This document shows positions 36,446-46,139 of a stretch of DNA of 64,000 bases, in pieces. The notes below the pieces were generated by a model. It did not search any database. It was not told the origin of the DNA and saw only the letters and a program-made list of their open reading frames with translations. The stretch's first letter is position 1; every line of letters starts with the position of its first letter. The DNA comes from Cystobasidium ongulense (taxonomy: Eukaryota > Basidiomycota > Cystobasidiomycetes > Cystobasidiales > Cystobasidiaceae), in assembly GCA_022835595.1 (NCBI GenBank), contig BQUP01000006.1, forward strand, positions 682,001 through 746,000. The letters run 5' to 3'. The translations under genes were made by a program, and so were the position numbers.

Positions 36446-39294
36446 ATGTCCATTGGCGACCTGATACACGCATACTCGTACACGTATGTCGAGCAGATCC
36501 TCGATGGTCTTCACGGCGAGCAGCAGACACTCGTTCCGCCTCACCTGATCGATTCTCTGCGTGAAGACGAGCAGGACGACGACCTCGACGTGGAAGCTGA
36601 TGAGACTCAAGGCAGCAGTAGTGGCAGCGCATCAGCATCGCACATCAGACGTAGTGAAGGCAGTATCGAAGATGAACATGCGCGTACTCTCAAGGCACTC
36701 AGGCGTCAACGTCGACATCTAGCGCGTGAAGCTCGTAAAGCGCGAGCTGTAAGGTCCACTGTCGGCATCATCAATGACAATGATGAAGCTTTAGGCAACA
36801 GCTCGAACACAAACAATAGACGTAAACGAGACGATTCACCCGGTAAAGGCAAGATGTTGCCCCGTCCTGCTTCAGCCGCTCCTCCTGCCATTCCAGGCTC
36901 AGCCGGCACAAGCAACGCCTATACACCCCCTACCGCCGCTTCATTCTATATTCCCACATTACCAGGCCTACCTTCAGATAGTACTCTATCGCTCTATGGA
37001 GGTCATTTACCCTCAACTGTCACCTCTTCCTCTTCCGACGATACCGCCACAACTTCGTATACAGCAGATGGTTCGTTATCAGATGCGCATCTCTTCTTTT
37101 TCTTAGCGAAAGCTAAACATATAGCTGAGAAACAGAAGCTGGTGATATGGTTGAATGGAGGTCCTGGTTGCTCTTCGTTCGATGGAGCTCTTATGGAAAT
37201 TGGTCCTCTTAGAATGGTAGAAGGCAAGAAGGGAGAACTGTTCGAACAGGATGGCGCTTGGAATGAGTATGCGAACGTCATGTTTAGTAAGTTGTTTTTC
37301 TCTACCACCTTCCTCCTTACTTTCCATCCAGTGAAGCGATGCTGACCATCGATTATTTTGTCTCTATTAGTTGATCAACCTGCAGGAACAGGCTATTCGT
37401 ATGTCTCAAAGGCAAAATACGTAAAATCTGGAGAAGATGCCGCTAAGCACGTAGTTACGTTCTTGCGGAACTTTTACGAAGTCTTTCCAGAATATAGCAA
37501 AATGGATACTTACATAGCAGGAGAAAGTTTTGCAGGTATATGGATACCATATCTAGCAACAGAAATACAAAAGACAAATCTATTAGATGCAACGAATCTA
37601 AAGGGTTTGTTAATTGGAAATGGTTGGATTGATCCTTTCAATCAATATCCTGCCTATGTCGATTTTGCATATCAAGAAAAAATACTCATGAAAGGTACTA
37701 CTGCTACCGCTTCTCTTGGTAATGTCGATAAAGTCCTAGAAAGGTGCAACAAGGAGAGGGAACGCATTGGACCTGAGAAGTTTCCTATCAACCTTGGAAC
37801 TTGCGAGGGCGTTCTGAGCGCAATAACAGAAACGACTATTCAGGTGTAAGTTACATTACATCCCTTATCGATAACTTTCAGTCTCTTTGATTGACGATTC
37901 TTGTGGTGTGTGCTCATAGTGTCAATGGCAAGAAGCTTTGCGTCAACAACTACGACATTCGGTCAGTAGATTTTCGTCCCCGTTGAAAGGAAGAAGGTTT
38001 TGAGATTTTACTTCATTCAGCCTCACCGATACCCACCCAGCATGCGGGATGAACTGGCCCAATCTCTTGCCAGACATGTACGCATACTTGCCCGTAAGCC
38101 CTTCAATGCTCTGCTCTAGGTACAAGGGGTGGATGTAGGCTGATTCCTTGGTCTGCCATATTGCATTGCTATAGCGCGAAGATGTCGTGAATGCTTTCCA
38201 TGCATCAGCTCGTAAATCACCGTGGGCGGAATGCAACGGTCACGTCAGCGATGCTTTCTGGGGTCATACGAAACCATCAGTGCATCTCCTACCATCACTT
38301 CTTGAGTCAGGCCTTCCTATCATGCTGTTTAGCGGAATGCAAGATCTCATTTGTAACCATGTTGGAACGGAGAAAATGATTGAGAACCTTGCTTGGAGTG
38401 GTGGGAAGGGCTGGAGCAACGGTGATGACGAAATGAACGCTACTCAGCAGGATTGGTGGGTCGATGGAAAGAAGGCTGGTACCTGGCAAACTGCTAGGAA
38501 TCTTACCTATGTCCAAGTGTACAACTCAAGTCATATGGTGAGTCTTCCTCTCCTAGAGAAGCTGCTTGAATCACACTCTGACCTTAGCTTTTTCCAAGGT
38601 TCCTTTCGACGTTCCTATTGTTGCGCATGACATGCTATCCCGCTTTATTGGCACAGACTACTTTGTCGCAGCCGGAGCTTCCGCAAAAGTACCGTCACGG
38701 ATAGGCAATGAGCAAGAAGCGATCATAGGCGAGACGCATCTGAACGGCAGTGCTCTGGATAGTTCGGCAGCTACACAAAAACAGACGATCGAGCTGGATG
38801 GCGATGCCAATCCCAAACCTATCACCGATGCCTACTATAATATTGGTGCTGCACTTCTCGTCTTGCTTATCATCGTCCTGATTGGCCTTGGTTTCGTCTG
38901 GCGTCAGAGACGAAGACGCTCATACCGCCACGGTGGCTACGGGTCAGGAGGCAATAAACATAGTCCAAACGGTCTGCCCACCACGATGTCAGATGGAATG
39001 AATGGACACTTAAGCCAGCATAGACGGAACAGGTCATCAGCTTCAGACTATAGAAGAATGGCTGGCGATACCGAAGAAGCAAATGAGTTGTTGCCCATGG
39101 ATCAACGCGAAAAGGGAAGTACAGCGCGGCATAATGATAATTTACCAAGGGGAGAAGAGCTTTTCTCTGTTGGCGAAGAAGACGAAGAGGACAGCGAAGA
39201 GGAAGGTAATATCGGTAAAGCAGGCAGAAAGCTCAGCGCTGTTAGCGCCGAAGAGGCAAGTGCTGATAAGCAAAAGGGTCGATATGATGTCTGA
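36446..39294 (+). CDS. KEX1: Kex1-type serine carboxypeptidase (S10), membrane-anchored
   Basis: Six exons (36446-37286, 37371-37845, 37920-37961, 38021-38093, 38175-38537, 38599-39294) give 829 residues. The S10 domain starts near residue 170 (SFYIPTLPGLP) and has LVIWLNGGPGCSS and IDQPAGTGYSY. The catalytic triad is intact: Ser about 332 in GESFAG, Asp about 534 in GMQDLICNH, and His about 597 in NSSHM. A membrane segment (GAALLVLLIIVLIGLGFVW) and an acidic cytosolic tail of about 120 residues follow, as in Golgi Kex1. Kex1 trims C-terminal Lys and Arg from pheromone and toxin precursors after Kex2 cleavage. Odd point: the first 170 residues are charged and low complexity with no signal peptide, so a 5' exon may be missing. 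The frame stays open upstream to a good acceptor ending at 36393. Confidence 0.9.
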
Positions 39295-39454
39295 GGTTGC
39301 AGGAATGACTGTATAGGTTTGGTGGCAGTAATCAAGTTTGACTCTCTACCAAGTATCAGTGACTCGCTCGAGCAGTGGTGACTGCCTCGAATTCTCCTGC
39401 AGTCCAAACTGCCTAGCTTCTTCGGAGCGCTTAGAGGCCAGTGTTGGAGCTCTG

Positions 39455-39881
39455 CTAACTCTTGCATTTAGGACATTTGGGATTGTGCCCATGAGTCTGT
39501 TGCAGCAAACGTGTGGTAGTCAGTGTTATTCATTCATAACATTTGCCTGAGGTGCCTTACTGTTGCCCCTTGCTGGCCTGCAAAGGTCTCTCCGCATCCG
39601 TTGGGACAGGACGGCTTGATGAGACCCGGGTTGAACTTACACTTCATATTTCACCACTACGGGAAGTGATCGGTTACATATCGTCCAGAAGCTTGTACCC
39701 GAGTAGGGTACGGAATGTAACTCTAGTAGTTTCAAGCAATAGGTCCTCAATGTACCCTAGTCGGGTCCCACTTGTACCCGCTTACCTTCCTCTCGAATTT
39801 AGTTTGTTCATTGGCGTCTAGGGAGGCGTAGCCATCACCTTCCTCAAGTTCAACTTCGAGCGGCTGGTTGCGTACAGTCTC
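39455..39881 (-). pseudogene. Possible small zinc-knuckle gene or remnant
   Basis: The minus strand can be read as three pieces. The first follows an acceptor ending at 39882 (LEVELEEGDGYASLDANEQ then TKFERK, ending at a GTAAGC donor). The second reads CKFNPGLIKPSCPNGCGET followed by FAG. The third ends NPKCPKCKS and a stop at 39455. The cysteine pattern C-x3-C with later His residues and C-x2-C resembles a short zinc finger. The middle intron would contain the inverted repeats at 39695-39768. No start exon was found, and the fragment lies next to a transposase remnant. It may be part of a mobile element or a broken host gene. Confidence 0.25.
39695..39768. repeat. Inverted GTACCC repeats
   Basis: GTACCCGAGTAGGGTAC at 39695-39711 and GTACCCTAGTCGGGTCC at 39752-39768 are inverted copies matching at about 15 of 17 positions, and each is itself nearly palindromic. 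A further GTACCC lies at 39774-39779. They could be the terminal repeats of a very short element or nested protein-binding palindromes. Confidence 0.7.
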
Positions 39882-40029
39882 CTGCAGCACAACAAAGGTC
39901 AGTAAGGCTCGAAGTACGGCTTACATGCCTGAAAGAAGTCAGAGGTGCTTGCTCTTACCCAATAAGTAGAAATCTCGTGTTTCTTCCATTTAGGAAGGTT
40001 TTGGGTCATCCAAGTCATGCCTGAAAGGC

Positions 40030-40443
40030 GCCCTTGGGTTTATTGAGGACAACAACGGCGACATTGTTGGGATGAGGTTTGCTTCTGCGCAAGGTCGGAA
40101 CCAGGCAGTCTTTGTGATAGACTTTGTCCGCTCGGCGTGTAACGTAGGTAGTTTGTTTGTTTTTCATTTAGAAGGATGTATGCTTCATCACTCCAGATTA
40201 TCTTATCCCAATCATCCTTGGTCATCTTCAAACAATTATGAGCCCACTTCTTTCTGGCCGCTATACGCTTCTTCGTCAAGAAGGGGACCTTTCTAGCCTT
40301 TCTTCTGAAATATCCCGCTTTTGCTAAGACCCTACTGACCGTACTAGCTGATACGTTTGGTTCCACCATCTTACCTCTTTCTTCGAAGGCTAGATGGCGG
40401 GCTCTTTGCCGTGTTGCTAAAGTCGCAAGAAAGTGTTGTCGAC
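40030..40443 (-). mobile_element. Decayed Tc1/mariner-type transposase fragment
   Basis: Minus-strand frame 40369-40040 reads a Tc3-like helix-turn-helix end (VSASTVSRVLAKAGYFRRKA) and then the start of the DDE catalytic domain, with the first catalytic Asp in IIWSDEAYILL. After about 75 residues the similarity moves to another frame (YHKDCLVPTLRRS). So there is at least one frameshift, and the rest of the catalytic domain is not recognisable. No terminal inverted repeats were found flanking it. It is a dead fragment of a class II DNA transposon. Confidence 0.75.
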
Positions 40444-40822
40444 GCGACTAACGTTAGTATACTTCTTTTTTTCACCTGCAGAATATGGCTATGCTTACTT
40501 GTGCCTTCTGCAGAATACTGAGATGAGTATTCCTTTCCGCCTTTGTGAGGGCACGGATACTTATGGAGCTCTGGGTTCTTCGGGCAGGCTACTTTTGCAT
40601 ATTCCTGTACAGACCAATCAGCGGCATCTCATGAGTGTGACTGTTCGAGACTACTTACCTTCATGTCGCTTGTGCCACAAAGTCAAGCGGTAGGTCAGAG
40701 ACTTGTAAGATTTCATCCTGCTGCTTCTCGTACGCTCTCCATCTGATGACTTCCCAGAATCAACGGCAGCGCATGACTGAGGGAAAGGTCTACCGACGCA
40801 AACCCACGTCTCCCTTCTCGTC

Positions 40823-41850
40823 CTAATGCTTGTCGTATGTTCTCCACTTAATAACCTCCAAGATCGATCCATCTGTGCTTGTGGTAGATCTGCGTCGTAT
40901 AACGCAATCTTCATGAGCTGAATAGTATTGTACTTGCCGGCGCTTCTGGAGTTGGAGGCTCGTCAAAGTCTGGCATCTCTGTGTCTGAAACTTGGGGTGA
41001 TTCTCCACGACACCACTGCTGCTATCTGACCGGCGTTCGCCAACCCATCCACTAAAGGCCATCAGCACTTGTTGGATTACCGCACTGCCTGCAGCATCCT
41101 GAGCGATTCTAGCTGCCACCCAGTGTAGGAGCGCCTGTCCAGTGTAGACCTCGCCGTGATTAACCCGGTGGTTTATCACGATGACATCTCCAGCGAAGGC
41201 TTCTCTTGGAGCCCCAGGTTTTTCGCCCTGAATAAATCCAGGGTAGTCGATGCTGCAGGAAACAAGGCTATACATTCAGGCGACCTTCATCGTCTTTGAA
41301 TGGACATGAGGACTCACTGCCGGTAGATGTGCATGCTGGTTTTGATGAAGAGGTAATTCTCTCCGGGAAGAGAAGTATAAAGGTTCATGTGGCGGCTGCC
41401 CGCTCCCCATGCTGTTTTAAGAGACCTGCATAAGCGGATGCGCCAACAAAAGACGTTCGAGACGTACAAGCGAGGGTGCGGCGTAGGCCACCGACCAATA
41501 CATGCACCCGGACTCGGAATCTCAGGACCCTGGTGACCGATCTCGTTTTCCTTCAAAACAAGAGGTTGGGTAGTCGATGATGGATATTCCATCCACAGGA
41601 GGAATCGGCTCAGCTTCCCATATCTTTTGCTCGATGCGGATCTAGAGGTCGGCGGCTGCGGTTGACTGAGGGAATCAAGCGTCCCTTTCTTGCAAGCGAC
41701 TGTATCTACTGAGAGACAAGTCGACCATAGAGTCGACGAAGGCATTGACAATTCCCCCGTGCTGTCAGTCTTGAAGTTGCGGGCCACCAAGTTTTCTGAT
41801 TCGGACGACCCCAGCACAAGGGTAGTGATTGTACCGTAATCAACAACAAA
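40823..41850 (-). pseudogene. Eroded open frames, possible Hsp70-like remnant
   Basis: On the minus strand near 41850 the reading VVDYGTITTLVLGSSESEN, then ARNF and later GELSMPSSTLW, resembles the N-terminal phosphate-binding loop region of fungal Hsp70-like (actin-fold) proteins. A second open stretch (41275-40823) includes VYTGQALLHWVAARIAQDA. The pieces do not join into a convincing gene and the resemblance is weak. It is listed as a candidate relic only. Confidence 0.25.
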
Positions 41851-43354
41851 GAGAGTGGAGGAAGTTAAGGCTTTGAATTATAAGCGTATTCGTGAGATAA
41901 TTAGTTGTGCAGGTTAAGAAGACAAGAGACGATACCCCAAATTCAGAGCTCAGTTTATCCCAAATGGAAGGCATTCCAGATGGAAGGCTTATTCAGCTTC
42001 GTGGGTTCTTGGAAGGTATCGATGCTATATTTAGCCGCTGTTCGACGCCGTGGATACGAATACGTGGATACTTCCATATCCATACTTCTGTTCTTCAGAA
42101 ACTGCTGGAAGGGAAACATGCCACTTTTCGTGACTAGAGGGAAAACGTCCTGGACTAAAGAAGTTTTTACTGTACCAAGCATTTGGTAGCATGTACGTAC
42201 TATCTGCAATAAGGCACGCATGCTTGAGAGGTACTTCTGCAACAAATTCCAGTCCAGGCCGATAAGCCCAGTACTAATAACAGCGATCAACCAAGTTGGT
42301 GCAGATGTCGTTATCTCCTGTATGTCTTCCGAATGAGGGTGCTTTCCCAATAGTACGGTGCAGGTTCGACGCTCGTCTGGGTATCTTTGCACTGAAAAGC
42401 AGCAAGTCAACGGTGAAGGTTGCCGGCTCTCGCTAACTCTTCCTAGTGGTTTTCAGGCAGGACTGGAAGAGGTCGGTCGGTCGGTCGGCTGATTGTCAGC
42501 TGTGGCTGATGACTTATGATGACAGGGAAAGGTATTCAGTCGTCGAGCACTAGATCGTAGTGGTAGACCTTCTTGATGTGCCGTCACTGTTGCCTTTTCT
42601 TCAGTGGGGTTCGCATCCTATCACCTGAAAAAATTACGATCCGTTCTTGATGAGAATCGTAATTGTTCGTGATTTATCGAATGGTTCTTCAAGCGATCCT
42701 GAGCGATAACTAGAATGCAAGGTCGTCATTGATGGATTCAAGCTTTTAATTATTAGTCACCAGGACCTCATTAGTTGAGAATATAAGCAGAGGCAAGGAA
42801 CAATCAGAAACGGGCCGCTTCTATGTCCAAGCGGGTGCCTTCCAAGAGTCAGTGGAAGCAGAAGACTTCCATCGTCAGTCAGCAGGTATCCGATTTAGAA
42901 GAGAAATGGATACGAAGGGGATACGAGGAACCCTTCCATCCTCCTTCTCTTTTTGAGCTGCCTGCCTTTTAACCATTAAACGAGGGTCCCAGAGGTAGCT
43001 GATACTGGCGAATAGTCAGCGATGACCTTCGAGCTTTGGGCAGATGGAGGCACCATGCTCAAGCTCCGGCGGAGAAAAATAGATGGCTCGGCAACTCGAC
43101 ACCGAATACATCAGGTGAAGGCCCCATGAGATGCAAAGACACAGTGCAAATGTATCGTGATGATCTGCTTTCTTCAAGTCGATGATGATCACAGCTTTTG
43201 CACAAAGCCGTCTGTTCTTCCTCCGTCAAGCTGTTCGTATTTCTAGACTACCGCAACACCTTGACCTTTTACATGCTCGGATGAAAGAAGGAAACGTCGA
43301 ATCAAACAGAACGGCAGATGAAAGCCAATGTCTCAAAGGAAAGTTGAAGCAGTT

Positions 43355-44014
43355 TTATGATTGCATCTTGCCGGAGTGTCTGGATTCACGTAGCCTGTAG
43401 AAGGGGAAAGACAGTATCAGCTCCACAATCTCCAACAGCTTGGGAGACATAGCAAGCTTTGGCGAATATGCCCTTGAATGGTAACGTACGCCTTCTCGGT
43501 TCCCTGCATAGCGTACTGTTGAGAGGAAGTGGAAGTCAGTCGCAACTCTGGCTGATATCGACAATTTGACGAGCATGACCCACTTTGGCGTTTCTGCGGA
43601 ACTTGGGGTCAACACCCTTTAGAGAAGGGTACTTTGTGGTCCTGAGAGGTGAGAAAACCATGTCAGCATGCTTGTTCTGTAGCGATGCCTGTTTATCTTA
43701 TGCCCAGTGTCGGTAACACCTGGATGATCGATTGCAGAGTTACGCACTTTGGCTTCTGGATACCATTCTTATGGGCCTTCTTGTTCTGGTCTGTGAGGGA
43801 ATAGGTGCGCAATTGCCAATATCTCAGTCACTGCTGCCTTGCTCTCCCCATCATTCTCCATTGCCCTTCCACCTCGCTCGGACGGGCAGGATGATCGCGA
43901 ATCGCTACGCACTGTGGTTGGTGTGATTCTTTGACTGCGGGCGAGAAAGCACAGCGGTTCAGCACGCGTACAAGCAGCAATTGTGCAACACGTCTATGCA
44001 CTTACCTTGGCCAT
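43355..44014 (-). CDS. RPL29: 60S ribosomal protein eL29
   Basis: Six very short exons on the minus strand: 44014-44006, 43934-43913, 43790-43748, 43641-43584, 43515-43490 and 43394-43355, of 9, 22, 43, 58, 26 and 40 bases. They sum to 66 codons in one frame and give a 65-residue protein. The sequence starts MAK, then SKNHTNHNQNKKAHKNGIQK and later TTKYPSLKGVDPKFRRNAK, which is the eL29 signature, and ends with a short basic tail. All donors and acceptors are GT-AG. eL29 is a small basic protein of the large ribosomal subunit. The gene is easy to miss because no exon exceeds 58 bases. The coding part of exon 1 is just ATG GCC AAG. Confidence 0.95.
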
Positions 44015-44505
44015 CGCTGTTGAATGTGCTGTTTGATGTGGCTGAAAGCAGTGTTGAAGGTCGAAAGCCCGCGTGTGCTGCTTCTTCCGTTTCGAGCTGG
44101 GGCTTCCCTCGACTTTTCAAAGCCAATCGAAAGTGCAAAAGCAGAATATTCTTGGAAAATCGTTCGTAAATCAGGAGCAGCGTGAGAGGCGCATAGACAC
44201 AAGATACAGGCAACAGACTTCTCAAAGAATATAATAGGCTGCTACTTCGAGTCCTCCGCCTCCCTTGGACGGCGTAGACTTGCTCAGTTTTGAGAGGCTT
44301 CGATCATGCTGCACAATTTCCAGAGGGCATACATCGGCCACGCTAAGCCAAGTGCTAACCTGCATCATCCTTGACGAATTTGGATTGCTCTCATGACGCT
44401 CCCTGCTCTTTAGTATTCTTCTCTCCCCTCTACTTTCATCGCACAAATTGTACTTCCTACAGAACAGAAAACGTAGCCTATTGGACCCTGCCAGAACCTC
44501 ATAAT
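44015..44505. other. Promoter region of RPL29
   Basis: 491 bases between the RPL29 start and the stop of the next minus-strand gene. It should carry the RPL29 promoter. I see no distinct element or gene. Confidence 0.45.
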
Positions 44506-45496
44506 TTACAAAGACTCCCCTTCAAGGTCATGACCTTGCTTCATGAGGTTGATTCTCTCTCTTCGGCCACCAATAAGCTCTGCACCGGGTGCTTCTCCCG
44601 CTTCTTCCCCGTCAATCTCTCGTTCAAGGACCTTGGCTACAAAGTGAAATATCGCTTCCTCTGCTTCTAAAGCATGATCGGTCAAGCCATGGTCATCTCC
44701 TTCAAAAAGCCTCAGAACTCTATCTCCTCCAGGTTCATTTCCGTATGCCTCGAAGAGCTGTTTCGAGCATCTATCGCTCGATATCTGATCCCCTGTGCCG
44801 TGCAGTAGAAGCAGAGGTCGCGGAGAAAGTGCATACACTGCTGCAGTCCCGCGGTTCTGCGGAGCTACGCACACTACTCCTCGTATGCGGTCTTCCTGGC
44901 TTGCCGCTGTAAATGCTGGAGCACTACCGAAAGACCAGCATGCTAGGACAATGTCCGTAACTCCAAACCGGTTATTCAGAAACCTCACAGCCGCTCGTAT
45001 GTCTTCTGTGCAATACCTTGTAGAAGATGGTTCTCGGTAATCCAATCGTAATGCGGGCACATTACAGAGCCGTGCCAGCTTGTGTGCCAATGACACCCAC
45101 ATGCCTTGGAAGTTTAACAGTCTTGTCAGTGCTCCACGTTCCTCGCAGGACAATTCTGGTAGCGAGAGCTGACCTGCAGGACCTGAGGTACCTCCTCCTG
45201 CACCACTTATGAAGATGACCGCTGCGTCGAAATTGACTACTTTGTTCGGAACATGTAAAATCCCCGGCGCGTAGTGATCGAGAGGATACTATTTGAGATC
45301 AGTAATAATAAACGTTGGGAGAATACGTGTTAATTTTTGAATAGACGTAAGCAATGCAGGCAGCTCTTACAGGCACGGTGATCCTGACACGTTGCGCTAT
45401 ACTCTTAGACGACCCTGCTGACAGCTTGGGCGGCTGAAGCGGCTTCAACGACGCCGTTTTATGGAGCGGCACTATGCCTTCGGTATGATCATTCAT
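44506..45496 (-). CDS. Alpha/beta hydrolase, unassigned subfamily
   Basis: Two exons (45496-45371, 45288-44506) encode 302 residues. After a 40-residue leader comes a strand and Gly-rich oxyanion turn (AAVIFISGAGGGTSGPAG), then helix and strand (LARLCNVPALRLDYRE). The nucleophile elbow reads LACWSFGSAPA, so Ser is flanked as C-W-S-F-G rather than the usual G-W-S-F-G. The acid and base candidates are Asp in LLLLHGTGDQ and His in FEGDDHGLTDH, in the right order and spacing. The C-terminal 35 residues are charged and probably disordered. The fold points to an esterase, peptidase or dienelactone-hydrolase-like enzyme, and the substrate is unknown. There is no signal peptide, so it is likely cytosolic. 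Confidence 0.85.
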
Positions 45497-45527
45497 GGTT
45501 GCTCTCGGATGCTGCAGCAGAAGCAAG

Positions 45528-45981
45528 ATGCTTCAGGAATATAATCTCCAGCAGCAGCACTTCACAGAACGCAGGACGATCCAGGCGACCTGTCACAGCC
45601 TGGGCGACGATCACCGCATCATTCGCCGCTGGTTTTCAGCAGGTGCAGATCATTTCGCGTCACGTGCTCAGTAACAACGGGATACTTCGGTGCAATCCGC
45701 CTATTCATGACACCTCATTCGAATGATCTGCAACGAGCGGCCGACACACGGGAAAAAAATTCACAACGAGGAAGATTACGCGCTGTTGACTGTACGTCAC
45801 AGAGAAGCCAGTAGCACCAGTACTGGTAGATGGATATGACAGAGCTTTGCTCACTAGTTTGAACGATGAAAGAGACCGGCTGCGGAGGTATATGGAAGCG
45901 AGGGTGGCTCTCATACGGCAAGACGGTCTATACTACTATCATGACAAGACTACTGGTAAGACTACATCCGTGGTAGCTTGA
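45528..45981 (+). CDS. Possible small two-exon gene
   Basis: A plus-strand exon ending at 45981 reads VLVDGYDRALLTSLNDERDR followed by a helical, charged stretch and a tail GLYYYHDKTTGK. It is clearly protein-like, with a good acceptor at 45802 preceded by a branch-like GTTGACTG. The first exon is uncertain. The frame from the ATG at 45528 with a donor after 45642 fits by phase and would give about 97 residues. The frame starting upstream at 45499 with a donor at about 45671 also fits by phase. Its start would lie only about 30 bases from the divergent hydrolase start. No family recognised. Confidence 0.35.
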
Positions 45982-46139
45982 CTCAACGCCCCTTGGTGGC
46001 TGACTTCCGAATCGGAGGCTGAATGCTTTTCAAGATGAGGACATCTGATTAGAATTGGTTCAGATGAGATGACAGATTCTGATAACAAAAGTCTTTCCCG
46101 CTTGTTCTAATGCGAGGAGATGCTATGTAGGGGGCGTGA

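Larger units (their letters stand above)
39295..43354. other. Gene-poor region with decayed mobile and gene fragments
   Basis: About 4 kb between KEX1 and RPL29. It includes the KEX1 3' UTR, an inverted-repeat cluster at 39695-39779, a Tc1/mariner remnant, minus-strand open frames that look eroded (40823-42410), and a short GGTC tandem at 42471-42489. The part 42490-43354 shows nothing recognisable beyond the RPL29 3' UTR. Confidence 0.6.

Noticed and set aside
42471-42489. Short GGTC tandem repeat
   Set aside because: Only about four units in a non-genic stretch. Noted but not judged significant.
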